Positions 20,695 to 29,731 of a DNA stretch of 45,045 nt are shown in pieces. Source of the stretch: JAYVYM01 sp046593925 (GTDB lineage: Bacteria; Actinomycetota; Actinomycetes; Mycobacteriales; SCTD01); assembly GCA_046593925.1 (NCBI GenBank), contig JBKJQN010000021.1:1-45045 (forward strand), read 5' to 3'. The notes below the pieces were generated by a model. The model had not been told where the DNA came from and searched no databases. It saw only the letters and a program-made list of their open reading frames with translations. The translations under genes were made by a program, and so were the position numbers. Numbering within the stretch: the first letter of the stretch is position 1; each line of letters opens with the position of its first letter.

Positions 20695-23061
20695 GTGACC
20701 AAGCCTGTCGTCGACGTTCGTGTCGTCGACACCGTCGAGACCGCGGCGAGCACCCCGGACCAGCAGCAGCCGTACGCCGACCTCGGGCTGCAGGCCGACG
20801 AGTACGCCCGGATCCGCGAGGTGCTGGGGCGCCGACCCACGCAGGCCGAACTGGCGATGTACTCGATCATGTGGAGTGAGCACTGCTCGTACAAGAGCAG
20901 CAAGGTGCACCTGCGGCAGTTCGGGGACATCGTCGGCAACATCCCGCAGGCTGCGCGGGACCGGCTGCTGGTCGGGATGGGCGAGAACGCCGGCGTCGTC
21001 GACGTCGGTGAGGGTCTCGCTGTCACCTTCAAGGTCGAGTCGCACAACCATCCCAGCTACGTCGAGCCGTACCAGGGGGCGGCGACCGGCATCGGCGGCA
21101 TCGTCCGAGACATCCTCACGATGGGCGCCCGGCCGGTGCTCGTGATGGACCCACTGCGGTTCGGCGCCGCCGACCACCCCGACACTGCCCGGGTGTTGCC
21201 CGGGATCGTCGCGGGCATCGGCGGATACGGCAACTGCCTCGGCCTGCCCAACGTCGGCGGCGAGGTCGTCTTCGACCCGAGCTACCAGGGCAACCCGCTG
21301 GTCAACGCCCTGTGTCTCGGCGTCCTGCGCAAGGACCGCATCCAGCGCAGCGCCGCCCGCGGCCCCGGCAACGTCGTCGTGCTGCTCGGCGCCCGGACCG
21401 GCCGCGACGGGATCGGCGGCGTCAGCGTGCTGGCCAGCGCGACCTTCGACGAGGGCGGCCCGGCGAAGCGACCGGCGGTGCAGGTCGGCGACCCGTTCAC
21501 CGAGAAGCTCCTGATCGAGAGCTGCCTCGAGATGTTCGACGCCGACCTGGTCGCGGGCATCCAGGACCTCGGCGGGGCGGGGCTGACCTGCGCGCTGACC
21601 GAGACCGCCGCCGCCGGGCGGTCCGGGATGCTCGCGCACCTGGACCGGGTGCCGCTGCGCGAGGCGAGCATGGAGCCGCACGAGGTGCTGGCGAGTGAGT
21701 CGCAGGAGCGGATGCTCGCGATCGTCGAGCCGCGCCACCTCGATCAGGTTCTCGCGATCGCGCAGAAGTGGGGGGTGCTCGCGAACGCCATCGGCGAGGT
21801 CACGGCCGGCGACCGGCTCACTGTGCAGTGGCACGGCGAGACTGTCGTCGACGTGCCGCCGGGCAGCCTCGCCGACGACGGCCCGGAGTACGACCGCCCG
21901 ACCGCCCGACCGGCCGACCTCGACGCGCTGCGGGCCCGGCCGCTGCCGACCTTCCCGGAGGTCACGCCGGATCTGCTGCTGCGGATGGTCGCCAGCCCCA
22001 ACCTCTGCTCCAAGCGCTGGGTCGTCGAGCAGTACGACCGGATCGTGCGCGGCGACACGGTGCTCGCCTGGCCGCAGGACGCCGGGGTCGTCCGGCTGTC
22101 GGAGCAGACCGGGCTCGGGATCGCGCTCGCCACCGACGGCAACGGCCGCTACACCCGGCTCGATCCGTACGCCGGCGCGCAGCTCGCGCTCGCCGAGGCC
22201 TACCGCAACGTCGCCGCGACGGGCGCGGTGCCGATCGCCGTCACCAACTGCCTGAACTTCGGCAGCCCCGAGGACCCGGAGGTGATGTGGCAGTTCGCCG
22301 AGGCGACCCGCGGGCTCGCGGACGGCTGTACCGCCCTCGGCATCCCGGTCACCGGCGGGAACGTGAGCTTCTACAACTCCACCGCCGGTACGCCGATCAA
22401 CCCGACCCCGGTCGTCGGGGTCCTCGGCCTGTTCGACGATGTCGCCCGGCGTACGCCGATGGGCTTCCAGGAGCCCGGCGAGACGCTGTTGCTGCTGGGG
22501 GACACCCGCGAGGAGCTCGGCGGCAGCGAGTGGGCCTGGGCCGAGCACCGGCACCTCGGCGGCACCCCGCCAGTGGTCGATCTCGCGCGTGAGCGGCTGC
22601 TCGGCGAGGTGCTCGTCAGCGGCTCGCGCGACGGGATGCTGTCCAGCGCCCACGATCTCTCCGACGGCGGGCTCGCACAGACCCTGGTCGAGAGCGCGCT
22701 CGCCCACGGTGTGGGGGCCCGCGTGGTGCTGCCCGCCGGCCTGACGCCGTTCGTGGAGCTGTTCAGCGAGTCAGCAGGTCGCGCACTGGTCAGCGTGCCG
22801 CGCAGCGAGGAGCTGCGCTTCACCGAGATGTGCAGCGCCCGAGCTCTGCCGTGCACCCGGATCGGCGTCACCGACGGCACCAGCCTGGACATCCAGGACC
22901 TGCTCGACCTGCCGCTCGACCGGCTCCGCGAGGCCCACGAGGCGACCCTGCCCGCGCTGTTCGGACCGCTCGCCGGGGCGACCGCCGGCTCGCCGGCCGG
23001 CCCGGCCCTGGCCGACCCGGCCTCGGCCGACCTCGAGACCCGCCAGCCCGACCTCGGCTAG
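20695..23061 (+). CDS. purL: FGAM synthetase large subunit PurL
   Basis: A 788-residue enzyme that uses ATP and ammonia from PurQ to convert FGAR to FGAM. Seen: YSIMWSEHCSYKSSKVHL, the FKVESHNHPSYVEPYQGAAT active-site region, GIQDLGGAGLTCALTETAAA, VTNCLNFGSPEDPEVMWQF, VTGGNVSFYN and AHDLSDGGLAQTLVE. This is the small PurL, which needs PurS and PurQ, both encoded just upstream. The GTG at 20695 has TAGCGT 8 nt upstream. The last 25 residues are a Pro/Ala-rich tail not usual in the family. Confidence 0.97.
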   Translation: MTKPVVDVRVVDTVETAASTPDQQQPYADLGLQADEYARIREVLGRRPTQAELAMYSIMWSEHCSYKSSKVHLRQFGDIVGNIPQAARDRLLVGMGENAGVVDVGEGLAVTFKVESHNHPSYVEPYQGAATGIGGIVRDILTMGARPVLVMDPLRFGAADHPDTARVLPGIVAGIGGYGNCLGLPNVGGEVVFDPSYQGNPLVNALCLGVLRKDRIQRSAARGPGNVVVLLGARTGRDGIGGVSVLASATFDEGGPAKRPAVQVGDPFTEKLLIESCLEMFDADLVAGIQDLGGAGLTCALTETAAAGRSGMLAHLDRVPLREASMEPHEVLASESQERMLAIVEPRHLDQVLAIAQKWGVLANAIGEVTAGDRLTVQWHGETVVDVPPGSLADDGPEYDRPTARPADLDALRARPLPTFPEVTPDLLLRMVASPNLCSKRWVVEQYDRIVRGDTVLAWPQDAGVVRLSEQTGLGIALATDGNGRYTRLDPYAGAQLALAEAYRNVAATGAVPIAVTNCLNFGSPEDPEVMWQFAEATRGLADGCTALGIPVTGGNVSFYNSTAGTPINPTPVVGVLGLFDDVARRTPMGFQEPGETLLLLGDTREELGGSEWAWAEHRHLGGTPPVVDLARERLLGEVLVSGSRDGMLSSAHDLSDGGLAQTLVESALAHGVGARVVLPAGLTPFVELFSESAGRALVSVPRSEELRFTEMCSARALPCTRIGVTDGTSLDIQDLLDLPLDRLREAHEATLPALFGPLAGATAGSPAGPALADPASADLETRQPDLG

Positions 23062-23087
23062 CCGCCGACCGCCCTCGGAGGACTGTT

Positions 23088-25529
23088 GTGCCTGCGCCCA
23101 CCGGACCGCTGCCCAGCCTGACACAGAACGAGGCCCGGGAGCGCGCCGCGTTGCTCGAGGTCGAGCGGTACGACCTCGCCGTCGACCTCACCGGCCTGCT
23201 CGATGGCGACGCCCTGCGGGTCGAGTCCACGATCCGCTTCTCGTGCCGTACGCCCGGCGCGGCGACGTTCCTCGACTGCGCAGCCGACGTCGAGCAGGTC
23301 GTCCTCAACGGAGCTGTCGTGCCGGGAGCGCAGGGTCCGCGCATCGCGTTGGAAGGGCTCGAAGCCGGCAACGTGGTCGTCGTACGGTCGGTGCAGACCA
23401 ACACCTCCCAGCGGGCCGGCGTGCACCGCTCGGTCGACGCGTCGGACGGGGAGGTCTACGTCTGGACGAGCTTCGAGCCCGACGAGGCCCGGTGGGCCTG
23501 GGCGTGCTTCGACCAGCCCGACCTCAAGGCTGCCTTTGCGCTGACCGTCGACGCCCCAGCTGACTGGACGGTGCTAGCCAGCAGCCCCGACCCGGTCGTC
23601 ACGGAGGTCGACGGGGGCCGGCGGTGGGCGTTCCCGGACACGCCGCGGCTGTCGACGTACGTCCCCGCGCTCGTGGCCGGCCCGTTCCACATCGTGCGCC
23701 GCGAGGTCGACGGTTACGACCTCGGACTGGCCGGCCGGCGCTCGCTCGCCGCCCAGCTCGACCGGGACGCCGACGAGCTGTTCGAGCTGACCGCCGCCGG
23801 GCTGGCCTTTTTCGGCGAGCGCTTCGCGATGCCGTTCCCGCAGCGTCGCTACGACCAGGTCTTCGTGCCCGAGTTCGGTGGTGCGATGGAGAACTACGGC
23901 TGCGTGACCTGGTCCGATGCCTTCCTCTACCGGTCGACGCCGAGCCCGGGTGAGCGCGAGCTGCGCGCCGCTGTGCTGCTGCACGAGATGGCGCACATGT
24001 GGTTCGGCGACATGGTGACGATGCGCTGGTGGGACGACCTGTGGCTGAACGAGGCGTTCGCCGAGTGGGCCTGCCACTGGGCGGCCGCCGCCGCGACCGT
24101 GCACACCGACATCTGGGCATCGTTCCTGGCCGGCCGGAAGCTGGGCGGCTATACGGCCGATCGCGCTCCGAGCAGCCACCCGATCCGGCAGGCCGCTCCC
24201 GATGTGGCTGCCGCTGCCGCCGGCTTCGACAGCATTACGTACGCCAAGGGCGCGAGCGTGCTCAAGCAGCTTGTCGCGTGGGTCGGCGAGGACGCCTTCG
24301 TGGCCGGGTTGCGGGCGTACTTCGCCCGGTACGCCTGGGGCAACGCGACGCTCGACGACCTGATGGCCGAGATCGCGACGGCGAGTGGCCGCGACATGGC
24401 CGCCTGGACAAGGGGCTGGCTGGAGACCGCGGGCACCGACACCCTGACGCTACGAGGCGGCGTGCTGAGTGCCTGGGGGCCGGCCGACGGACCGCCGCGG
24501 CCGCACCGGCTCGATGTCGGGGTGTACGTCCGAGAAGGCGCCGCGCTGATCCGCCGGGACGTGCTCTCGCTGGAGACGGCGGGGTCCCAGGTGACGCTCG
24601 ACGTCACGGGACAGGCCGACCTGCTGCTGGTCAACGACGACGACCTGACTTTCGCGGTGGTGCGGCCCGACACTGCCTCGGTCAAGGCGCTGCTGGCAGC
24701 CGCCCCCGCGCTCCCGACGGTCGTGGCCCGGACGCTCGCGGTCACGACCTCCTGGCAGCTCGTGGTCCTGGGCGAGCTGTCGGCCCGCGAGTTCGTGGCC
24801 TGCGCGACTGCCGTGCTGGACGTCGAGCGCAACGACGCGCTCGTCGAGCCCGTCCTGACGCTGGCCGTCAATGCGGCAGATCTGTGGTCGCCCGAGCACG
24901 ACCGGGGCGCGTTGCTCAGCGCGGTCGCAGACACCTGCCTTCAGCTCGCGGCGCGGCCGGCCAGCCGGCTGGTGGCGGCCCGCTCGCTGGCCCGCACCGC
25001 GAGCAGTGTGGCTCAGCTGTGTGCGCTCGAGGAGCTGGCGGGCGACGACGTCGACCTGCGCTGGCGGCGGCTGCAGCGACTGGCCGCACTCGGCCGGCTC
25101 CCGGTCGGCGCCGTCGAGGCGCTCGAGGCCGCCGACCCCGATCCGGACACCGCGGCGCGTGCTGTCGTTGTACGGGCCGCCCGGCCCACCGACGACGCCA
25201 AGCGCGACGCGTGGGAGGCCGCCCGCGGTACCAGCGTGCCGCTCAGCAGCATGCGCGCTCTGCGCGAGGCGTTCTGGCAGTCCTCGCAGGCCGACCTGCT
25301 GGCTCCGTACGCCGAGCGCTACCTCAACGCACTGCCCGGGCTCGGCGGTAGCGGGATGATCCCCACGATGGCCGTCGCCGCGACGCTGTTCCCGATGTTC
25401 GGGGTCGACGCCGGGTACGTCGACCGGCTCGAACGGGCCGCTGCCGGAGCCGACGTCGACCCGGTCGCGCGGCAGATCGTCGTGGAGCGGTCCGACGAGC
25501 TGCGCCGGATGCTCGCCGCCCGCGGCTGA
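23088..25529 (+). CDS. pepN: Aminopeptidase N (M1 family)
   Basis: An 813-residue cytosolic zinc aminopeptidase. The GTG at 23088 follows a strong GGAGG. Domain order: N-terminal beta saddle (RYDLAVDLTGLLDGDALRVE); the exopeptidase motif FGGAMENYGCVTW; the zinc site HEMAHMWFG at residue 299 with the third ligand in LWLNEAFAEW; the catalytic Tyr region SITYAKGASVLKQL; and a C-terminal ERAP1-like helical domain. It removes N-terminal residues in peptide turnover. It is 26 nt after purL and 1 nt before the SCP gene, probably in one operon although unrelated to purines. Confidence 0.95.
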   Translation: MPAPTGPLPSLTQNEARERAALLEVERYDLAVDLTGLLDGDALRVESTIRFSCRTPGAATFLDCAADVEQVVLNGAVVPGAQGPRIALEGLEAGNVVVVRSVQTNTSQRAGVHRSVDASDGEVYVWTSFEPDEARWAWACFDQPDLKAAFALTVDAPADWTVLASSPDPVVTEVDGGRRWAFPDTPRLSTYVPALVAGPFHIVRREVDGYDLGLAGRRSLAAQLDRDADELFELTAAGLAFFGERFAMPFPQRRYDQVFVPEFGGAMENYGCVTWSDAFLYRSTPSPGERELRAAVLLHEMAHMWFGDMVTMRWWDDLWLNEAFAEWACHWAAAAATVHTDIWASFLAGRKLGGYTADRAPSSHPIRQAAPDVAAAAAGFDSITYAKGASVLKQLVAWVGEDAFVAGLRAYFARYAWGNATLDDLMAEIATASGRDMAAWTRGWLETAGTDTLTLRGGVLSAWGPADGPPRPHRLDVGVYVREGAALIRRDVLSLETAGSQVTLDVTGQADLLLVNDDDLTFAVVRPDTASVKALLAAAPALPTVVARTLAVTTSWQLVVLGELSAREFVACATAVLDVERNDALVEPVLTLAVNAADLWSPEHDRGALLSAVADTCLQLAARPASRLVAARSLARTASSVAQLCALEELAGDDVDLRWRRLQRLAALGRLPVGAVEALEAADPDPDTAARAVVVRAARPTDDAKRDAWEAARGTSVPLSSMRALREAFWQSSQADLLAPYAERYLNALPGLGGSGMIPTMAVAATLFPMFGVDAGYVDRLERAAAGADVDPVARQIVVERSDELRRMLAARG

Positions 25530-25530
25530 G

Positions 25531-25947
25531 GTGGCTGCCGACCCGTCGTACGGCGTGCTGGTCGCGGCGCTGGGGGCTCAGGAGCCCGGCATGGCTCCGT
25601 CGGTCGACGCCGAGGGTGTGCGGGCCCAGCTCGCCCGGGCGGTTGCGGCGGCCGAGGAGCCGGACCGCGGCGCCTTGCGGGTCGCCTGCCGGGCGCTCGC
25701 GCATGAGCTTGCCGCCCGGGTGCCGGGGCGGACCGTCGAGCTGCGGGTGCCGCCGTACTGCGCGGTGCAGTGCGTCGCCGGTCCCCGCCATACCCGTGGC
25801 ACACCGCCGAATGTCGTGGAGGTGGACCCGCTCGCCTGGGTCCGACTGGCGGTCGGCAGCCTCGCCTGGGCCGACGCGGCACGCGACGGGCGGGTGCGGG
25901 CCAGCGGCGAGCGCTCCGACCTCTCGGCGCACCTGCCGTTGGTCTGA
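25531..25947 (+). CDS. Sterol-carrier-like (bacterial SCP) family protein
   Basis: A 138-residue protein with a GTG start 1 nt after pepN. Recognisable parts are VRVPPYCAVQCV-like sequence (ELRVPPYCAVQCVAGPRHTR), TPPNVVEVDPLAWVRLAVG and the close SGERSDLSAHLPL. These resemble the SCP-type protein that I recall just before purF in mycobacteria; the order SCP-purF-purM-DUF3073 is kept here apart from an inserted acetyltransferase gene. A hydrophobic ligand is possible by fold but no function is established. The assignment is by motif and context only. Confidence 0.75.
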   Translation: MAADPSYGVLVAALGAQEPGMAPSVDAEGVRAQLARAVAAAEEPDRGALRVACRALAHELAARVPGRTVELRVPPYCAVQCVAGPRHTRGTPPNVVEVDPLAWVRLAVGSLAWADAARDGRVRASGERSDLSAHLPLV

Positions 25948-25995
25948 CGACTCGCCCGGCGCCAAGGGGTCGACCGGCGCCAGTTGGCGCCTCCC

Positions 25996-26027
25996 GCCTC
26001 CCCGCCTCCCCGCCTCCCCGCCTCCCC
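25996..26027 (+). repeat. Tandem repeat (GCCTCCCC)x4
   Basis: Four perfect copies of an 8-nt unit, preceded by one 7-nt variant (25989-25995). The last copy forms the outer end of the inverted repeat before the acetyltransferase gene. Each unit is complementary to that gene's GGGGAGGC ribosome-binding sequence. An 8-nt unit is prone to copy-number change. Confidence 0.9.
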
Positions 26028-26098
26028 TGCGACAGTGCACTTGAAAGGCCTGTCAGAGCGCTCTGACGAAGGGGAAGTGCACTGACGAAGGGGAGGCG
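26019..26098 (+). promoter_or_regulatory. Long inverted repeat enclosing the acetyltransferase ribosome site
   Basis: Arm 26019-26042 and arm 26075-26098 are complementary at 22 of 24 positions. The inner ten (CAGTGCACTT/AAGTGCACTG) and outer nine (CGCCTCCCC/GGGGAGGCG) bases match perfectly. The 32-nt loop holds a second palindrome, TCAGAGCGCTCTGA (26053-26066). The 13-mer CTGACGAAGGGGA occurs twice (26063-26075 and 26082-26094). The right arm contains the only good Shine-Dalgarno for the GTG at 26104, so the folded RNA would hide it. The structure is seen directly; the regulatory role is inferred. A simple terminator after the SCP gene is the alternative. Confidence 0.75.
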
Positions 26099-26103
26099 AC
26101 AGC

Positions 26104-26595
26104 GTGAGTGTGATCATGAGGACCGCCACCGAGCAGGACTGGCCGCGCATCTACCCGTTCTTCGCCGCCATCGTCGCTGCCGGTGAGACGTACGCGTACC
26201 CCGAAGGTCTCACCGCGGAGCAGGCGCGCCCGTGGTGGCTGGAGCCGCCGCCCGGGACGACCGTCGTCGCGGTCGACGGCGACGAGGTGCTCGGCTCGGC
26301 CAAGGCCGGCCCCAACCGACCCGGTCGGGGAGCCCACGTCGCCACCGCCAGCTTCATGGTCGCCCCGGAGCACCAGGGCCGCGGTGTCGGACGGGCCCTC
26401 GGCGGGCACCTGCTCGGCTGGGCGCGTAGCGAAGGCTACCGAAGCATGCAGTTCAACGCCGTGGTGGAGACCAACACCGCTGCGGTGCAGCTGTGGCGGT
26501 CGCTCGGCCTCGAGGTGATGTGCACCGTCCCCGAGGCCTTCGACCACCCGCGGCTGGGGCTGGTGGGCCTACACGTCATGCACATGCGGCTCTGA
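26104..26595 (+). CDS. GNAT family N-acetyltransferase
   Basis: A 163-residue acetyltransferase. The acetyl-CoA pyrophosphate loop is PEHQGRGVGRALGGHLLGWA, preceded by the strand ATASFMVA and followed by FNAVVETNTAAVQLWRSLGL, all standard GNAT order. The N-terminus (RTATEQDWPRIYPFFAAIV then GETYAYPEGLT) resembles the phosphinothricin/amino-acid acetyltransferase branch. Substrate unknown. The ribosome site (GGGGAGGC, 8 nt before the GTG) lies in the right arm of a long inverted repeat. The gene interrupts the usual SCP-purF order, so it is probably a later insertion. Confidence 0.88.
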   Translation: MSVIMRTATEQDWPRIYPFFAAIVAAGETYAYPEGLTAEQARPWWLEPPPGTTVVAVDGDEVLGSAKAGPNRPGRGAHVATASFMVAPEHQGRGVGRALGGHLLGWARSEGYRSMQFNAVVETNTAAVQLWRSLGLEVMCTVPEAFDHPRLGLVGLHVMHMRL

Positions 26596-26717
26596 CGGCG
26601 CCGTCCTGAGCCGTTGCTCGCACTGTCCATGGGGACGGCAGGTTCCACTCCCGCCCGCCGAGCGCCTGATCCTGTGCCGCTGGGCTGTGGATGGGCACAC
26701 GCCCGCCTCCGGGTCAT

Positions 26718-26746
26718 CCAGGTCCGCCTGGCGTCGCCCTGGCGAC
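26718..26746 (+). terminator. Two adjacent small hairpins upstream of purF
   Basis: CCAGG-tccg-CCTGG (26718-26731) is followed at once by GTCGC-cctg-GCGAC (26733-26746), both perfect stems with tetraloops. They lie 123 nt after the acetyltransferase stop and 85 nt before the purF -10. A 12-bp palindrome (GACGGCGCCGTC, 26594-26605) covers the acetyltransferase stop itself. Either could end transcription; the evidence is weak. Confidence 0.3.
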
Positions 26747-26823
26747 ACTGGGCTTACGCGGATCACTGCGGTTGAGCGTTGTGCGGGCGGCGGCGCCGTG
26801 GCACTCCAGGGACATGGCGGCAG

Positions 26824-26837
26824 CCGCCGCTACACTC
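26824..26837 (+). promoter_or_regulatory. purF promoter -10 region
   Basis: CCGCCGCTACACTC contains TACACT (26831-26836), 39 nt before the purF GTG. It is identical over 14 nt to the purA -10 region at 12464-12477. No clear -35 is present. Confidence 0.6.
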
Positions 26838-26875
26838 TGCCGGTACCCCCTGCCTGTACGACGAGGAGCCCCCGC

Positions 26876-28447
26876 GTGCCCGTCAGCGACGGACTGCAGG
26901 ACACCGACGACGCGTACCAGCCCGAGCGGCCGGTCGGTGAGGAGTGCGGCGTCTTCGGCGTGTGGGCGCCCGACGAGGACGTCGCCAAGCTGACGTACTA
27001 CGGGCTCTACGCGCTGCAGCACCGCGGCCAGGAGGCCGCCGGGATGGCCGTGTCGGACGGCAGCGCCGTGCTGGTCTACAAGGAGCTCGGGCTGGTCGCG
27101 CAGGTGTTCGACGAGGCCATCCTGTCGAGCTTGCGAGGGCACCTCGCGATCGGCCACACGCGCTACTCCACGACCGGTTCGAGCAGCTGGGAGAACGCGC
27201 AGCCGAGCTTCCGGCAGCTGTCCACCGGCGGCAGCCTGGCGCTCGGCCACAACGGCAACCTGACCAACACCAGCGAGCTCGCACGGATGGTCGCGGCGCT
27301 CGACCCGCGGGCCGACCCCATGGGCGCAACGACCGACAGCGACCTGATCACCACCCTGCTCGCGCAGCCCGACCTGCCGCCGGACGCCGCGGCGATGCAG
27401 GTCCTGCCGCTGCTCAAGGGCGCGTACTGCCTGGTGTTCATGGACGACCAGACGCTGTACGCCGCTCGTGACCCGCACGGCGTACGCCCGCTCGTGCTGG
27501 GCCGGCTCGAGCGCGGCTGGGTGGTGGCGAGTGAGACCGCGGCGCTGGACATCGTCGGTGCGAGCTTCGTCCGGGAGGTGGAGCCGGGCGAGCTGCTGGC
27601 CATTGATGAGCACGGCGTCCGCAGCCAGCGGTTCGCCGAGGCAAACCCGAAGGGCTGCCTGTTCGAGTACGTCTACCTCGCGCGCCCCGACACCACGATC
27701 GCCGGTCGGTCGGTCTACACGACGCGCGTCGAGGTCGGCCGGACACTGGCCTTCGAGGCGCCTGCCGACGCCGACCTGGTGATCCCGGTGCCCGAGTCCG
27801 GCACGCCGGGGGCGATCGGGTTCGCCGAGCAGAGCGGCATCCCCTACGGCATGGGGCTGGTCAAGAACTCCTACGTGGGGCGCACCTTCATCCAGCCCAG
27901 CCAGACGATCCGGCAGCTCGGCATCAGGCTCAAGCTTAACCCGCTACGTGAGGTGATCAAGGGCAAGCGCCTCGTGGTCGTCGACGATTCGATCGTGCGC
28001 GGCAACACCCAGCGCGCCCTGGTCCGGATGCTGCGCGAGGCGGGTGCGGCCGAGGTGCACGTACGGATCTCCAGCCCGCCGGTGATGTGGCCGTGCTTCT
28101 ACGGCATCGACTTCGCCAGCCGCGCGGAGCTGATCGCCAGCGGGATGGGAGTCGAACAGATCCGCAGTTCGATCGGCGCCGACTCGCTCGCGTTCGTATC
28201 GCTCGAGGGGCTGACGGCCGCCAGCGCCCAACGCGCCGACCGGCTCTGCCGCGCCTGCTTCAACGGCAGCTACCCGATCGCGGTGCCGCAGCCCGACCTG
28301 ATCGGCAAGCACGTGCTCGAGGGGCTGACCCGCAAGGCCGTCGCGTCCCACAGCCAGCTCGGCAGCCACGACCAGACTGCGCTCGGGGGCGTGCCGCACA
28401 ACGGGCTCGTCAGCGTCGACGAGCTCGACGCGCAGCTCCCCATATGA
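26876..28447 (+). CDS. purF: Amidophosphoribosyltransferase
   Basis: A 523-residue enzyme for the first committed purine step (PRPP + glutamine to phosphoribosylamine). After a 23-residue propeptide the catalytic Cys24 starts the glutaminase domain (ECGVFGVWAPDEDVAKLTYY; YALQHRGQEAAG). The PRPP loop is RLVVVDDSIVRGNTQRALV. Cysteines near residues 261, 407, 458 and 461 match the 4Fe-4S ligands of the Bacillus-type enzyme, so this is the iron-sulfur, propeptide-processed form. The GTG follows GAGGAG. The ATGA overlap with purM couples their translation. Confidence 0.97.
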   Translation: MPVSDGLQDTDDAYQPERPVGEECGVFGVWAPDEDVAKLTYYGLYALQHRGQEAAGMAVSDGSAVLVYKELGLVAQVFDEAILSSLRGHLAIGHTRYSTTGSSSWENAQPSFRQLSTGGSLALGHNGNLTNTSELARMVAALDPRADPMGATTDSDLITTLLAQPDLPPDAAAMQVLPLLKGAYCLVFMDDQTLYAARDPHGVRPLVLGRLERGWVVASETAALDIVGASFVREVEPGELLAIDEHGVRSQRFAEANPKGCLFEYVYLARPDTTIAGRSVYTTRVEVGRTLAFEAPADADLVIPVPESGTPGAIGFAEQSGIPYGMGLVKNSYVGRTFIQPSQTIRQLGIRLKLNPLREVIKGKRLVVVDDSIVRGNTQRALVRMLREAGAAEVHVRISSPPVMWPCFYGIDFASRAELIASGMGVEQIRSSIGADSLAFVSLEGLTAASAQRADRLCRACFNGSYPIAVPQPDLIGKHVLEGLTRKAVASHSQLGSHDQTALGGVPHNGLVSVDELDAQLPI

Positions 28448-29526
28448 CGTCGCGGGGCCGCACCGGCCCGTCGCACGACGTGGGAACCGCGTCCTACGCC
28501 GGCGCCGGAGTCGACATCGAGGCGGGCGACCGGGCCGTTCAGCTGCTCAAGGGCCGGGTGGCCCGGTCCCGGCGCCCGGAAGTCGTCGGTGGGCTCGGCG
28601 GGTTCGCCGGGCTGTTCCGTCTCGACACCTCCCGCTACCGCGACCCGCTGCTCGCCTCCTCCACCGACGGCGTCGGCACCAAGCTGGTCATCGCGCAGGC
28701 GATGGACAAACACGACACGGTCGGCATCGACCTGGTCGGCATGGTCGTCGACGACCTGGTGGTCTGCGGGGCCGAACCGCTGTTCATGCAGGACTACGTC
28801 GCGGTCGGCCGGGTCGTGCCGGAGAAAGTCGCGACTATTGTCGGCGGCATCGCCGACGGGTGTGCGCTCGCGGGCTGCGCTCTCGTGGGTGGCGAGATCG
28901 CCGAGCACCCTGGGCTGATGGCCGATGACCACTACGACCTCGCTGGCACCGGGGTCGGGGTCGTCGAGGCAGACCGGCTGCTCGGTCCCGACCGGGTCCG
29001 TGCGGGCGACGTCGTCGTGGCGATGGCGTCCTCCGGCGTGCACAGCAACGGCTTCAGCCTGGTCCGGCACGTCCTGCTGCAGGGCGCGCGGTTGCGCCTG
29101 GAGGCGTACGTCGACGAGCTCGGCGGCGTGCTCGGCGAGGTGCTGCTCACGCCGACCCGGATCTACGCCAAGGACTGCCTGGCGCTGATCGACGAGACCG
29201 AGGTTCATGCGTTCGCGCACGTCACGGGCGGCGGGCTCGCCGCCAACCTGAGCCGGGTCCTGCCGGAGCACGTCGGGGTGGTGCTGGACCGAGCGACCTG
29301 GCAGCCGCCGCCGGTCTTCGCCCTGGTGCAGGGGCGCGGCCGGGTCGAGCGGGCCGAGATGGAGCGCACCTTCAACATGGGCGTCGGGATGGTCGCCGTG
29401 CTCGCGCCTGATGACGCCGACCGGGCACTTGCCGTGCTGACGGCCAGGCATGTCCCGTCCTGGGTGCTTGGCACGGTCACCCCCGGGGCCGCCGGCGTCA
29501 CGCTTACCGGCGAGCACCCGGTCTGA
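28444..29526 (+). CDS. purM: AIR synthetase (FGAM cyclo-ligase)
   Basis: A 360-residue enzyme closing the imidazole ring at step 5. Seen: SYAGAGVDIEAGDRAVQLLK, LLASSTDGVGTKLVIAQAMD (ATP site), GIDLVGMVVDDLVVCGAEPL, FMQDYVAVGRVVPE and VTGGGLAANLSRVLPE. It starts inside the purF stop. Only 4 nt separate its stop from that of the convergent DUF3073 gene, so the two transcripts probably run into each other. Confidence 0.97.
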   Translation: MTSRGRTGPSHDVGTASYAGAGVDIEAGDRAVQLLKGRVARSRRPEVVGGLGGFAGLFRLDTSRYRDPLLASSTDGVGTKLVIAQAMDKHDTVGIDLVGMVVDDLVVCGAEPLFMQDYVAVGRVVPEKVATIVGGIADGCALAGCALVGGEIAEHPGLMADDHYDLAGTGVGVVEADRLLGPDRVRAGDVVVAMASSGVHSNGFSLVRHVLLQGARLRLEAYVDELGGVLGEVLLTPTRIYAKDCLALIDETEVHAFAHVTGGGLAANLSRVLPEHVGVVLDRATWQPPPVFALVQGRGRVERAEMERTFNMGVGMVAVLAPDDADRALAVLTARHVPSWVLGTVTPGAAGVTLTGEHPV

Positions 29527-29530
29527 CCGG

Positions 29531-29731
29531 CTAGCGGCGGGCGTCGTCCCGGTCGTCTGCGTACGGGTCGTCGTCCTCGTCCTCGTCAGCTGCGGCGGGT
29601 GCCGGCGTGAAAGGGCTGCGGGTCGCCCCCGCGAGCTCAGCCTTCAGCCGGTCGACCTCCAGACCGGGGCCGCCGTACTTGAGGTCACGTGCGACCTTGG
29701 TCTGCTTGGCCTTGGCACGGCCGCGCCCCAT
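29531..29731 (-). CDS. DUF3073 family protein
   Basis: A 66-residue actinobacterial protein with the conserved start MGRGRAKAKQTKVARDLKY followed by a polar and very acidic tail (ADEDEDDDPYADD). ATG 29731 is chosen over an upstream ATG because the family starts here and GAGGGGG lies upstream. Function unknown; the basic head and acidic tail suggest nucleic-acid or protein binding, which is inference. Its place next to purM matches my recollection of both Mycobacterium and Streptomyces. Confidence 0.9.
   Translation of the reverse strand: MGRGRAKAKQTKVARDLKYGGPGLEVDRLKAELAGATRSPFTPAPAAADEDEDDDPYADDRDDARR

Noticed and set aside
20680..22707. 675-codon minus-strand open frame opposite purL
   Set aside because: Antisense to the full-length purL; composition and lack of motifs mark it as a shadow.
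26569..26766. Minus-strand frame between the acetyltransferase and purF
   Set aside because: It overlaps the acetyltransferase end, has no codon-bias support beyond background and no recognisable family.
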